Part shown: in pieces, positions 1 to 8,794 of the stretch
Position numbering within the stretch: position 1 is the first letter of the stretch
Layout of the letters: each line of letters opens with the position of its first letter
Assembly: GCA_030038075.1 (NCBI GenBank)
Contig: JASHPO010000071.1
Location: forward strand, 1 to 47,781
Reading direction: 5' to 3'
DNA: 47,781 nucleotides
Source: Nitrososphaerales archaeon
GTDB taxonomy: Archaea; Thermoproteota; Nitrososphaeria; Nitrososphaerales; CADDZS01
Position numbers and translations under genes: made by a program
Notes under the pieces: generated by a model
Seen by the model: the letters and a program-made list of their open reading frames with translations, nothing else
What the model was told of the DNA's origin: nothing
Database searches by the model: none

Positions 1-1
1 G

Positions 2-864
2 TGCGAGATCGTAAAGCACGGAATCAGACACAACAAATTCGGAGACATTCAACGCTTTACTTGCAAGTCATGCGGTAACAGGTTCGTCCACAATCTCGGC
101 TTTGAACACATGAAGCACAATCCAAAGGCGATCACGGCAGCTATCAATCTGTACTTTGAAGGAGAGAGCCTGAGAAACACCCAAAACTCGCTGAGGCTTC
201 TCGGTACTCAAGTCTCATATCAAACAATCCACAACTGGATAACCAAGTACGTTTCCCTGATGGGCAAGTACACCGATCAGCTTCTGCCTCAAGTGGGAAA
301 TGCTTGGAGAACCGATGAGCTCGTTATCAAAGTCCAAGGCGACATGAAATATCTATTTGCTTTCATGGACGACGAAACCCGCTTCTGGATAGCGCAACAA
401 GTCTCCCAGCACAAGGGTACTTCGGACGTAAAGCCGATGTTCAAAGAAGCTCAGAGAATAGCGGGCAAGAATCCAACTTCAGTAATCTCAGATGGAGCTA
501 GAAATTTTGCCGAAGCTACCAAGTATTCTACGAGAAATCAAAGCCTGTTGAGCTGAGGACAAAGCACATTCGAGACGTTACCTTTGACGGACAACGCCAT
601 AATAACAAGATGGAGAGATTCAACGGCGAGCTACGCGACCGCGAAAAAGTAACTCGCGGTCTAAAGAAAGATAATTCTCCAGTCCTCAAGGGACTACAGA
701 TTTTTCACAACTATGTTCGCCCGCACATGGGTTTGAACGGCAAAACACCCGCCGATGTAGCGGGAATCAAAGTCAACGGTTCGGACAAATGGCTAACACT
801 GATTCAGAACGCGAGCCATGTCCCGAAAGTTGACACGAACAAAAACGAGGCTCATGTCCCATGA
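2..864 (+). pseudogene. IS6-like DDE transposase, frameshifted and cut by window edge
   Basis: The frame open from base 2 encodes a zinc-ribbon end (CKSCG near base 60), a helix-turn-helix region and a DDE core with the first Asp in RTDEL and the second in ISDGA. It stops at 554-556. The homologous continuation (HIRDVTFDG, then NNKMERFNGE with the catalytic Glu) lies in another frame and ends at 864. Comparison with the copy at 1192-1947 places a one-base deletion near 521-525, so the gene is inactive unless translated through a frameshift. The N-terminus lies left of the window. The family assignment (IS6/IS240-like DDE domain) rests on motif recognition only. Confidence 0.85.
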
Positions 865-869
865 ACTTG

Positions 870-893
870 AAAGAACCAGGAATCCGGTTCTTT
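870..893 (+). terminator. Hairpin with T run after transposase remnant
   Basis: An 8-bp inverted repeat, AAAGAACC at 870-877 and GGTTCTTT at 886-893, ends in a short T run six bases after the transposase stop. It looks like a transcription terminator, or part of the element's right end. Archaeal termination relies mainly on T tracts, so its function is inferred. Confidence 0.4.
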
Positions 894-929
894 TAACTTG
901 TAGGGCCCCGGCATGAGTTTCTCTTTGTG

Positions 930-1199
930 TTAACCGTCGGGCCCCGAAGTCCCGGAGTCATCGTTCACTTTGTCGAAAGCTGGAACGCTTTTCCAAAATC
1001 GTCTAACTGGTTTGATTATGAGGACAAGAAAGACGATCATCAGAGCGAGAACAGCATAGATGAATACGAACGTGAAAAGAGGATTTTTTGAAAGGGGAGT
1101 CAGAAAGAGTATGACGAAAACCGAAGCAAATAGAGAGATGGCTATGCCAAAATAAATTAGGGGATGCTTGTGCCAATCCTTCGGTATTTCTTCAGCCAA
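930..1199 (-). CDS. Small two-helix membrane protein
   Basis: An 89-residue protein with a short charged N-terminus (MAEEIPKDW), two hydrophobic helices at about residues 14-33 and 41-62, then a basic stretch and a polar tail. The start overlaps the 3' end of the upstream transposase by 8 bases, which suggests it may be co-transcribed and translationally coupled. I do not recognise a family. It could be IS cargo or a host gene flanked by two insertions. Its clear membrane-protein character argues against a chance ORF. Confidence 0.55.
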   Translation of the reverse strand: MAEEIPKDWHKHPLIYFGIAISLFASVFVILFLTPLSKNPLFTFVFIYAVLALMIVFLVLIIKPVRRFWKSVPAFDKVNDDSGTSGPDG

Positions 1200-1947
1200 A
1201 GTTTTCGAGTTTTGTCCCGGTAGTCCCGGAATTGAGCTTTGCGTTTTGAATTAGTGTTATCCACTTGTTCTCTCCTTCAACTTTAATCCCGGCGACTTCG
1301 GCCGGAGTCTTTTCGCCTAGGCTCATGTGGGGTTTAATGTAATTGTGGTAGATCTGAGCTCCCTGAAAGATCGCCGAGTCTGCTCTCTTTACGCCTCGGA
1401 TTACCTTCTCTCTGTCCCGGAATTCACCGTTAAGTCGCTCTTGCTTGTTGTTGTGGCGCTCTCCGTCGAAAGTAATGTCCCGGATATGCCTCACTTGTTC
1501 GGTTCTCGGTAGATTGCGATTCCAGAAAACGTTAGTGGTAGCTTCTGCGAAATTCTGAGCTCCGTCTGAGATTATCGCTGTCGGGTTCTTTCCCGCTATC
1601 CTCTGCGCCTCTTTGAACATCGGTTTCACATCGCTTGTACCTTTATGTACGGAGACTTGTTGAGAAATCCAAAAGCGGGTTTCATCGTCAAGCATAGCGA
1701 ACAAGTATTTCTGATCGCCTTTCACTTTCACGTATAGCTCGTCTGTTCTCCAAGCGTTGCCGACCTGAGGCTGTAATTTATCAAGATAGCCGTTCATCAG
1801 GGATACGTAGCGCCTTATCCACTTGTACACCCCGACGTACGAAATCTTCACGCCTTGCATAGCTAGGAAATTCTGAATCTTTCGATAACTCTCATGCTGA
1901 AAATAGAGCTGGATAGCTGAAGTGATTACTTTAGGTGAAGCATGCAT
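1192..1947 (-). CDS. IS6-like DDE transposase lacking its zinc ribbon
   Basis: A 251-residue transposase with an N-terminal helix-turn-helix region (residues ~1-50) and a complete DDE core: Asp in RTDEL, Asp in IISDGA and Glu in the NNKQERLNGE segment. It is clearly homologous to the frameshifted copy at 2-864. In frame upstream of the start only about ten codons (SEFLAVGFER) are open before a stop. They match the end of the zinc ribbon of the other copy, so the N-terminal ribbon has been lost. The catalytic core is intact, but DNA binding may be impaired. It lies convergent to the first copy. Confidence 0.8.
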   Translation of the reverse strand: MHASPKVITSAIQLYFQHESYRKIQNFLAMQGVKISYVGVYKWIRRYVSLMNGYLDKLQPQVGNAWRTDELYVKVKGDQKYLFAMLDDETRFWISQQVSVHKGTSDVKPMFKEAQRIAGKNPTAIISDGAQNFAEATTNVFWNRNLPRTEQVRHIRDITFDGERHNNKQERLNGEFRDREKVIRGVKRADSAIFQGAQIYHNYIKPHMSLGEKTPAEVAGIKVEGENKWITLIQNAKLNSGTTGTKLENFG

Positions 1948-2044
1948 TCGCTCAAAGCCAACAGCGAGAAACTCAGATTAATAATCGAGTCGGCTAGTTT
2001 TGTTCAATCGTCTTTTGTTCCATTGATTACTTTCGGGTGCTACG

Positions 2045-2122
2045 TTACTTGAAAGCCCGCACTAGGACTATTACTATGACGGTCAAGACGACGATTAAGA
2101 TTATTCTCTGTACGATAGACAT
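2045..2122 (-). CDS. Possible 25-residue single-span membrane peptide
   Basis: An ATG at 2122-2120 opens a 25-codon frame. After MSIVQR it is almost entirely Ile, Val and Leu, and it ends RAFK, the make-up of a minimal membrane-spanning peptide. No database family is recognised and no clear promoter is seen. A chance hydrophobic ORF is possible. It is the only coding-like feature in the roughly 300 bases between the transposase and the beta-propeller gene. Confidence 0.3.
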   Translation of the reverse strand: MSIVQRIILIVVLTVIVIVLVRAFK

Positions 2123-2251
2123 ACAGAATTGCCTACTTCATCGCTTCGATAAGTAAAAGTGTTCAATTCGACTCTGCGAGTTTCTAGTTCTTTGATTACC
2201 GGGTTCTCTTTGTCCAGTGTGAACGCCTTACGTAAGCAACTAGAACAACCT

Positions 2252-3532
2252 TTAGCTGCTTCCTGACCTCTTCACTCTTTTTGCCAGAAAGATCCCGCCC
2301 AGTACAAGAAACAGGGCTGCGTTGACCCCCACTATTCCCAGATAGCTCCACGAAATCGAAATGGAACTAGAGCTCTTGCTGGAGGATGAAGTAGTTACTG
2401 TACTTGAACTCACCGGAGCTGACACTGATGTACTGCTTATAGTGCTCGTAGCTGTAGTACTCGTTTTGATGCTGCTAGAAGAGGATGTTGGCAAAACGCT
2501 TGAAGTTGTGGACGGAGTCAAGGATGTGGTCGCCGTGGACGGAGCGCCCACCGAGAATACGGAAACAGTAGTCAAGCCCTCGTTTGACACGAAGGCTTCG
2601 CCCATGCCAGAGTCATAAGTCACGTAATAATCAAAGTATCCAACACTAACATATGTGACAGCGGCCGCAGTCTGATTGCTGTCCGGAATTATGGCAACGT
2701 TGTCGGAATCAGCGTCTGCGACGAGCATTTCAGCTTGAGCAGGGTCATACGCCAGGCCATAAGCGACTGTTCCAGTCCGAACAGTTGTTACGATCGAATT
2801 GGTACTGTCAGAAATTATCGCGACTGAAGCCCCATACGACACAAAGATTTGACCCGTTCCAGAGTCGTATCCGACACCGTAGGGCTGGTTCACTCCAGTG
2901 ATCGTCGTCAGCACGGTGTTTGAGCTATCTGATATCACGGAGACCGAGTTGCCTCCGTTGTTCGCCACGAATATCTCGCCCTTCGCGGGGTCGTACGCCA
3001 GGCCGTAAGGCTGGCTCCCCACAGTTACGTTAGCCACAACCTTGTTGCTGCTGTCGGAAATCACAGCGACGCTGTTGGTGCTGGGACTGCTGACGAAGAC
3101 TTCTCCCTTGCCAGAGTCGTACGCCGCTTCGTTCGGCTCTGTTCCAACGTTCACAGTGGCAACGACGGTGTTCGTGCTGTCGGAAATAACCGAGACGGTA
3201 TTGCTATTGCGGTTGACTACGAATATCTCACCTTTGCCCGAATCATAGGTGATTCCATACGGATTGTCACCCACCGTTATGTTGTCTATCACTTTGTTTG
3301 TGCTGTCAGATATCACCTGAGCAAAGCCGGGTTTGCTAGGCCCATTCGGGTCACTATTAACAAAGACTTCACCCTTCGCGGAGTCGTATACTATAGCCTC
3401 TCCACCGCCGTTTATAGTGGTGACCGCAGGAGCTGCTCTGACTATAGGAATCACGGCTGACCCTAGAATCAACAGTCCAAGGAGAACAACTGCCATCACA
3501 GCAATTCTATTTTTGCCCGAGGTGGAGATCAA
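2252..3532 (-). CDS. Surface-anchored YVTN/NHL-type beta-propeller protein
   Basis: A 426-residue secreted protein. A hydrophobic signal segment covers residues ~10-33. Seven repeats of about 42 residues follow, each with the pattern YDSxKGExFV and then VISDSTN, which is the expected number of blades for a seven-bladed YVTN-type propeller. A Ser/Thr-rich stalk spans ~330-395. A C-terminal transmembrane helix and basic tail (AKRVKR) anchor it, so the propeller should face outwards. Such proteins are abundant on archaeal surfaces; ligands are unknown. The start is TTG, chosen because a TATA box lies about 35 bases upstream. Confidence 0.85.
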   Translation of the reverse strand: MISTSGKNRIAVMAVVLLGLLILGSAVIPIVRAAPAVTTINGGGEAIVYDSAKGEVFVNSDPNGPSKPGFAQVISDSTNKVIDNITVGDNPYGITYDSGKGEIFVVNRNSNTVSVISDSTNTVVATVNVGTEPNEAAYDSGKGEVFVSSPSTNSVAVISDSSNKVVANVTVGSQPYGLAYDPAKGEIFVANNGGNSVSVISDSSNTVLTTITGVNQPYGVGYDSGTGQIFVSYGASVAIISDSTNSIVTTVRTGTVAYGLAYDPAQAEMLVADADSDNVAIIPDSNQTAAAVTYVSVGYFDYYVTYDSGMGEAFVSNEGLTTVSVFSVGAPSTATTSLTPSTTSSVLPTSSSSSIKTSTTATSTISSTSVSAPVSSSTVTTSSSSKSSSSISISWSYLGIVGVNAALFLVLGGIFLAKRVKRSGSS

Positions 3533-3562
3533 AATAATCGCGCCTTACCGAGAAAAAGTCTA

Positions 3563-3570
3563 GATTTAAG
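3563..3570 (-). promoter_or_regulatory. TATA box of the beta-propeller gene
   Basis: CTTAAATC on the minus strand lies 31-38 bases before the TTG start at 3532. That is the spacing expected for a leaderless or nearly leaderless archaeal transcript. Confidence 0.5.
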
Positions 3571-3699
3571 AATTTTGAGAATCGTCCTTTATCATCAAGA
3601 CAATGCATGATTTCTTTGGAAGCAAACCAAAGGTCTGTCCGGATTAGAATCCGTATTATATGTACGATAACCTCCGGATCATAAATAGACTATGTGGAG

Positions 3700-4446
3700 C
3701 TACGCAAAGACTATCAGACTTCCAATGACGTAGAGGATGCCCGCGGCAGCTGCTCCTACAAGAAGCATTTCAATTCCAGCTCTCCAGAATTTTCTCCCAG
3801 CGAGGCTACCTTTCCAAGCTCCAGCGCCGTATAGAAACACCAGTGAAACGCAAACGGAGAAGATTATTGATACCGTTTTTGCCGAGAAAACTAGGTATGG
3901 GACAAGTGGAACTAGAGCGCCCACAAGAAATGAGAGTCCGATCACTCCTGCAGATTTTAGAGGATTTTCGAGCCTCGCCTCGTTGATTGACTCCTCGTGC
4001 ATGAGCATATCTTCGAGCCATTTTTTCCTGTTTGAAGCAATCCTCCTTACTACGAGGTCTGACTCCTCTTTGCTCAAGCCCTTGTTGCGATAGAACTCTT
4101 TCAGCTCCTGTTTCTCCTCCTCTGGCTCGTGCTCGATTTCGTAGGCTTCTCTTTTTTTATCAGCCAAGAACAGGTCTCTTTCGGTGCGCACGGCCATCAA
4201 GCCTCCAAAGAACATGGAAACTGATCCGGCGAGCATTGATGCAAAGCCTGCGAGCCTGATTATCCCCAGGTCTCCCAGAGCACCTGAAAAGCCTGCGAGG
4301 AATGCTAAATTCGTGACGAGGCCGTCGGAGAGTCCGAGGGCGAATTTGCTTAAAAGTCCCCTTCCCTTGATGTGCGGATGTTTTTCCTGTATACCCTTCG
4401 GCGGCGTATTGCCACTTTTCTTATTTTCTTCCGCAGCCGATACCAA
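3700..4446 (-). CDS. VIT1/CCC1-family metal transporter
   Basis: A 248-residue membrane protein of the vacuolar iron transporter family, expected to move Fe2+ or Mn2+ across the membrane. Residues ~35-75 carry the family's first helices with SDGLVTNLAFLAGFSGA. A charged cytoplasmic metal-binding stretch rich in Glu follows (EHEPEEEKQELKEFYRNKG). Three more hydrophobic helices occupy ~165-248. The polar N-terminus is about 30 residues. The start is TTG at 4446; an in-frame stop lies just upstream. Neighbours are unrelated, so it is probably monocistronic. Confidence 0.85.
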   Translation of the reverse strand: MVSAAEENKKSGNTPPKGIQEKHPHIKGRGLLSKFALGLSDGLVTNLAFLAGFSGALGDLGIIRLAGFASMLAGSVSMFFGGLMAVRTERDLFLADKKREAYEIEHEPEEEKQELKEFYRNKGLSKEESDLVVRRIASNRKKWLEDMLMHEESINEARLENPLKSAGVIGLSFLVGALVPLVPYLVFSAKTVSIIFSVCVSLVFLYGAGAWKGSLAGRKFWRAGIEMLLVGAAAAGILYVIGSLIVFA

Positions 4447-4635
4447 TATGACAGCTCACCGCAAATGAAAGCAGAACTATCTGTTTCTAATGTCCTATAG
4501 GTTTTGTGTTTCGAGTCGCGAAATTCCCAAATTGAGCTCCCTTCCTTTGTACCGCAAATCCCTATTTCTTACTCCGACAGGCAATTCATCTAATCGTGAG
4601 GTTGAACTGCGACACTCCGATGATTCCTCCATCGG

Positions 4636-4770
4636 CTACGGTTTGCTCGATTTGGATACGCATAAATTTATGACGACTCGGTCAAATGCCTTCTCCACAT
4701 TTCTTAGGTATTTCAGAAATAACTCTGAATCTTCATTGTCGTCATTTTTTCTTTTGTCGTAATCATACAA
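4636..4770 (-). CDS. Small hypothetical protein after nuclease gene
   Basis: A 44-residue frame starting with TTG at 4770, five bases after the stop of the upstream nuclease gene. A strong Shine-Dalgarno sequence GGAGGT sits at the end of that gene, about seven bases before the start. The product begins MYDYDKRKNDDNEDSE, is acidic at first and has a short hydrophobic stretch later (FDRVVINLCV). No family is recognised. The ribosome binding site and spacing are the main support. Confidence 0.4.
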   Translation of the reverse strand: MYDYDKRKNDDNEDSELFLKYLRNVEKAFDRVVINLCVSKSSKP

Positions 4771-4775
4771 AAGAA

Positions 4776-5288
4776 TTACCTCCAGTCGAGTAATGACTTC
4801 GCCTCGCGCTGCATTAGAACTTCGATTTCGTTCCGAGATTCCTCCCAATTAAGAACGAAATCTGAAATCTTGTGTATCGGAACCACAGGAACTCCATTCC
4901 CCAGGATGTGAAGGGATTCGTCATGCAGGGTGACTATAACGGGAATCACATCAATTTTTTCCTCCTGAAGAAGTCTCATAGATCTGCCAAGCTGACGATC
5001 GGCCACACCGAGCATCGAACGGTAACCAACGGTTCGCTTCCAGTGCTTACAATCTACGGCGAATGCCAGACCGTTCTTTGATGCCACGAGATCAATTTCT
5101 GCACGCGGCTTGCGAAACCTAACGTTCCTTCGAGTCTCGAAACTGAGCGCCTTAAATGCGGATTCGGCAAGGGTTTCGAATTCCTTCCAATCCAAGCTAG
5201 AACCCAACGCCTCCGGGTCCGAGCCGTTTTGCATCAGCTCGAAGCATATTGGCTGCAAGCTCAAAACGATTTCTCTGAAGGTCTCCAT
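4776..5288 (-). CDS. PD-(D/E)XK restriction-endonuclease-like protein
   Basis: A protein of about 170 residues with a Mrr/Holliday-resolvase-like nuclease core. A helix with Glu (DWKEFETLAESAF, ~34-46) is followed by AEIDLVA and then AVDCKHWK, giving the E...D...DxK arrangement of the metal-dependent active site around residues 65-85. No specificity domain or methyltransferase is adjacent, so it is more likely a housekeeping DNA-repair or stand-alone nuclease than a classical restriction enzyme. TTG (5291) and ATG (5288) are adjacent possible starts; ATG is preferred. Confidence 0.75.
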   Translation of the reverse strand: METFREIVLSLQPICFELMQNGSDPEALGSSLDWKEFETLAESAFKALSFETRRNVRFRKPRAEIDLVASKNGLAFAVDCKHWKRTVGYRSMLGVADRQLGRSMRLLQEEKIDVIPVIVTLHDESLHILGNGVPVVPIHKISDFVLNWEESRNEIEVLMQREAKSLLDWR

Positions 5289-5324
5289 CAACGCGTAAAT
5301 AGATCCATAACATTCCTTTCTGGA

Positions 5325-5510
5325 ATGGCCGGCGGCAAGGAAAAGGTCATCATAGCGCTGGGACTAATTGTCTTGGCGCTAATATTGGATCTCACTTCCT
5401 ACCAATCTCCGCTGGCTCTAGGGCAACTTTTGATCTCATTCGCGTTCGCGATAGCGGGCGCGCTGGTCGGCATCCGCGGGCTGGTAGATTTTCTCGCGGA
5501 GCGTTGCTAA
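5325..5510 (+). CDS. Small two-helix membrane protein
   Basis: A 61-residue protein starting MAGGKEK, with two hydrophobic helices (about 8-24 and 30-52) and a short polar tail. It overlaps the 3' end of the convergent ABC ATPase gene by four bases. It resembles the short membrane proteins of unknown function common in thaumarchaea, but I cannot name a family. A longer reading from 5229 is possible but would run antisense to the nuclease gene and lacks support. Confidence 0.55.
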   Translation: MAGGKEKVIIALGLIVLALILDLTSYQSPLALGQLLISFAFAIAGALVGIRGLVDFLAERC

Positions 5511-6499
5511 TACAACCAGCAGGATACCCAGTGACCCTCTTCAATTTGTTTTAGGTGCGGAACCTCCTTTGAACAGATTTCCATCGCATACGGACACCTC
5601 GGGTGAAACTTGCACCCCGATGGATGAGCGGTTCCCTGTGGAATTTCGCCCCTAATGTTTATTTTTTTTATGATTTCCCGCTGACTCGTGTCGATGTTCG
5701 GAGAAGCCTCGAGAAGGGCTTTCGTGTAGGGATGCAGCGGTGTGTTTACGACTGCATTCGTAGTTCCGAGTTCGTCAATTTCCCCGAGGTACATGACAGC
5801 GATGCGATCCGCGATCGAGCTCGCAACGGCCATTTCGTGAGTGATGAACAGAAACGCAACTCCAAAGTCCGCAGCTATTTTTTTGACAATGCTGAGTATC
5901 TCCCCCTTCAGAGATACGTCCAGCATCGAAACGGGTTCGTCAGCGACTACGAACAGTGGGTTAAACAGTAAAACGCGGGCGATGCCGATTCTCTGCCTCT
6001 GACCGCCTGAAAGTTGAAAGACATAACTTCCGAGAATGTCTTCCGATAGTCCCACGGCTTCGAATACCTTGTTTATTCTCTCGTCGATCTCTTTTCTGTC
6101 ATTTACGCCTTGAGCCTGCAGAGGGATCCGTAACGTGTCGTAAACCTTCATGTTCGGGTCAATGGAAGAGAAAGGATCCTGGAAAATTATCTGCAATTTT
6201 TTCCTGAGATTCTTCCATTGTCTGCCCTTTGCGGCTGAGACTATTATTTCGCGGTCTCCGTCCCGGAGGATGATGCTACCGGAAGTGACTTTCGTGAGGC
6301 CGATTGCCGCCCGTCCGAGCGTTGTCTTGCCAGAACCGCTCTCGCCCACTAGCCCTAGAGTTTCTCCTTTGCGAATTTCAAGACTGACTCCATCAACGGC
6401 CTTTATCGTCTTTCGCTTCTGCAGAAAGGGTTTTTTTGTGAAATCAACGTGGACGTCCTTGAAGGCAATGACGGGTTCTCTAGTAGAGCCAGCAGGCAA
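5507..6499 (-). CDS. dppF: Peptide ABC transporter ATPase, OppF/DppF type
   Basis: A 330-residue ATP-binding subunit that powers a type I importer at the inner membrane face. Walker A is GESGSGKTT (~52-60), the signature is LSGGQRQR, Walker B is FVVADEP, and the D-loop is followed by the H-loop ITHE. The C-terminal oligo/dipeptide-transporter extension has a cysteine cluster (SGCKFHPRCPYAMEIC ... SCWLY) like that reported to bind a 4Fe-4S cluster in some Dpp ATPases. It overlaps the upstream ATPase gene by 20 bases and is the last gene of the operon. Confidence 0.9.
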   Translation of the reverse strand: MPAGSTREPVIAFKDVHVDFTKKPFLQKRKTIKAVDGVSLEIRKGETLGLVGESGSGKTTLGRAAIGLTKVTSGSIILRDGDREIIVSAAKGRQWKNLRKKLQIIFQDPFSSIDPNMKVYDTLRIPLQAQGVNDRKEIDERINKVFEAVGLSEDILGSYVFQLSGGQRQRIGIARVLLFNPLFVVADEPVSMLDVSLKGEILSIVKKIAADFGVAFLFITHEMAVASSIADRIAVMYLGEIDELGTTNAVVNTPLHPYTKALLEASPNIDTSQREIIKKINIRGEIPQGTAHPSGCKFHPRCPYAMEICSKEVPHLKQIEEGHWVSCWLY

Positions 6500-7418
6500 C
6501 CTTCTGTTTCTCCTTGACGGTGAGTAATTTCGGTTCCGAATTTTTGCATATTTCCATCACGTGTGGGCAACGGCTGGCGAAGCTGCAGCCAGGTGGGAGA
6601 TTTGCGAGATCCGGCATGTACCCGCCAATTCCTTTGATATGCAAATTTTTCAATGTAGGTATTGAAGCTATCAATCCCTGCGTGTAGGGATGTTTAGGGC
6701 TGTTGAATATCTCATCGGCCGAGCCGACCTCGACCGCCTTGCCGGCATACATGATGTAAACTCGATCAACGATTTCTGAAAGTAGAGCGAGATCATGCGT
6801 GATGAGCAGTATCGAGATCTTCTTGTCGAGCCTAAGTTTCTTTAGCAGATTGATGATGCTCGTCTGGGTAATTACATCAAGCGCCGTCGTCGGTTCGTCT
6901 GCAATCAAGAAATCCGGATCTACCGCGAGTGCCATCGCGATAAACGCGCGCTGTTTTTGCCCGCCGGATAGTTCATGCGGATATCTTGTGGCTGTCTCCG
7001 AATCTAGATCGACCATTTTCAAAAGATCATCAAGCCTCTTTTTTCGATCGCCCATGTAGTTGTGTATCTCCAATACTTCGTTGATCTGATAGCCGATCGT
7101 GAAAACAGGGGTGAAACCATTCATCGACCCTTGGAAGATCATTGCAATTTTTTTCCAGCGATACTTCTCCCGAAATTCCTCCGACTGAATCTTAAGCACG
7201 TCAGATCCATCGAAGAACACATTCCCGCCGGCAATCCTTCCGGGCCGCATGATGAGTCTTGAGATAGCAAGTGCGAGCGTAGTTTTACCGCAGCCGCTCT
7301 CACCGGCAAGGCCCACGACTTCGCCTCTATCAACCGTCAGATCCATCCCGTCTACGGCTTTGACATCTCCTCTAGCGGACGAGAAGTACACCTTCAAGCC
7401 GCTCACTTCGAGCATCAT
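6480..7418 (-). CDS. dppD: Peptide ABC transporter ATPase, OppD/DppD type
   Basis: A 312-residue ATPase partner of the preceding subunit. Walker A is GESGCGKTT (~36-44), the signature is LSGGQKQR, Walker B is FLIADEPTTALD and the H-loop is ITHD. The C-terminal oligopeptide domain has four conserved cysteines (PGCSFASRCPHVMEIC and ACWLY). Its start overlaps the permease stop by four bases, typical of translational coupling. With the adjacent permeases and binding protein it should form a peptide or other small-solute importer. Confidence 0.92.
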   Translation of the reverse strand: MMLEVSGLKVYFSSARGDVKAVDGMDLTVDRGEVVGLAGESGCGKTTLALAISRLIMRPGRIAGGNVFFDGSDVLKIQSEEFREKYRWKKIAMIFQGSMNGFTPVFTIGYQINEVLEIHNYMGDRKKRLDDLLKMVDLDSETATRYPHELSGGQKQRAFIAMALAVDPDFLIADEPTTALDVITQTSIINLLKKLRLDKKISILLITHDLALLSEIVDRVYIMYAGKAVEVGSADEIFNSPKHPYTQGLIASIPTLKNLHIKGIGGYMPDLANLPPGCSFASRCPHVMEICKNSEPKLLTVKEKQKVACWLY

Positions 7419-8794
7419 TTGTTGCTGACCCGAGGGGCTATGATCCTCTCAAGAGCAAAGCCGATCAGCACGAACGGCACTGCTGTGACTATAATCATCA
7501 GCCCGGGAAAAGTGACCCACCACCAAAAACCGTACAGCGCCGCCTCGTTCGCAAATGCGGCATCCAGTATGGAACCCCACGTTATGAGGTTCGGCGGCTG
7601 GATGCCGAGGAATCCCAAGGTCTCAGCCAGTATGATCCCCGCAGGTATAGTGAGAACCGTGTAGGCAATCGAAACAGGAATCAGTCTCGGCATGAAATGA
7701 GTGAAGAAAGAACGTAGAGCGGGTACGCCCATTGCCTTGTCTGCTTCGATGTAGGTCTGCGATTTGATCGAAAGTGAAACGGTGCGTGCTATTATGGCAA
7801 AGAATGGCCACGTCAAAAAGGCGATAAGCAGCGACTCTATCGTTAAAGAGAGCGTGACCGTGTAGGACAGTGCGACCAAGAAAGGAAGAGCTGGGAGTGC
7901 GAGGAACACCAAAGTTACCCACTGCATGACGCCATCCTTTCTCGCCCCTAGATATCCGGAAATCCCTCCAAATATTACGCCGCCTATTACTGCGACGACC
8001 GAGGTCAGCACCCCGAGTTCGATTGCGTTTGGCAAGCCAGCCAATATTCCCAGAGTAATCGGTCTTCCGAGGTAGTCCGTTCCCATTGAACCGTAAGAGT
8101 TGCCGAGAACAACCAAGAGCGAGCTCGTCGACATGTTCAAGGGAGAAGTAGCGATGACTTGAACTGTGACTTTGTAAACGCCTGACTCAACCGCACCTGA
8201 AAGAATGCTTGATCCGTTCTTGTCGAAAAGCGCGTCCACGACCTGCGATGGAGACGGGGACGCAACGTACTCATTTGTCTGAGTGAGAATGTATTGCGCC
8301 GCCGCCGACTTGAAACTTTGCGTTTCAGCATCGTATTCGTTACCGGTCTGAACCGCCGGAATTGAAATCTGGATCGAGATCCCGTCTGGTTTCGTCCATG
8401 TGATCGTGCCCGAAAGCGCGCTATTTGCGAAGATCGGTAGAAATATAACGTCCTGCGGGGTCGAAGGAGAATTCCACGTAAAGTCAAACGAATTTGAATA
8501 TTCAAAGACATCCGATGAACCTGAAGCGAGCGATACGCTCCAAGGCTTCAGGGATGTACTAATTGTAGGAGAAACCTTTTCGCCCAAGTAGTTTACCCAT
8601 GTCGGTGGAGCGTGTATCGGATTTGTAGTCCAGTTTGCAGGGTTCTCCCACTTTACGTAGATATTCCCTGGTATAGTTGCGAGTGAATACACGGCAAGAG
8701 CTAGCAAAATCAGAACAAAGCCTACTCCCACCTTGCCCGATTTTGATTTTAGAAGTTCCTTCCCTACTGTTTTCCAAAGACTCTCCGTTTCAAT
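7415..8794 (-). CDS. dppC: Peptide ABC transporter permease, DppC type, with large external insertion
   Basis: A permease of roughly 460 residues. A first helix (~18-36) is followed by about 200 residues of polar sequence that should lie outside the cell. The conserved BPD permease core follows, including MGTDYLGRPITLG and the EAA loop (YIEADKAMGVPALRSFFTHFMPR). Typical DppC proteins are nearer 300 residues. The start is uncertain: no ATG, GTG or TTG fits at the junction, and the in-frame ATT at 8794 overlaps the preceding TGA stop. An in-frame TTG at 8860 would give a 70-base overlap with dppB. Confidence 0.85.
   Translation of the reverse strand: METESLWKTVGKELLKSKSGKVGVGFVLILLALAVYSLATIPGNIYVKWENPANWTTNPIHAPPTWVNYLGEKVSPTISTSLKPWSVSLASGSSDVFEYSNSFDFTWNSPSTPQDVIFLPIFANSALSGTITWTKPDGISIQISIPAVQTGNEYDAETQSFKSAAAQYILTQTNEYVASPSPSQVVDALFDKNGSSILSGAVESGVYKVTVQVIATSPLNMSTSSLLVVLGNSYGSMGTDYLGRPITLGILAGLPNAIELGVLTSVVAVIGGVIFGGISGYLGARKDGVMQWVTLVFLALPALPFLVALSYTVTLSLTIESLLIAFLTWPFFAIIARTVSLSIKSQTYIEADKAMGVPALRSFFTHFMPRLIPVSIAYTVLTIPAGIILAETLGFLGIQPPNLITWGSILDAAFANEAALYGFWWWVTFPGLMIIVTAVPFVLIGFALERIIAPRVSNK

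Noticed and set aside
2361-3563. Several plus-strand ORFs opposite the beta-propeller gene
   Set aside because: They are antisense reflections of the repeated codons of the propeller and the Ser/Thr-rich stalk.
4490-4762. Plus-strand ORF between the transporter and nuclease genes
   Set aside because: It has no motif, an unlikely composition and runs antisense to the better supported small gene at 4636-4770.
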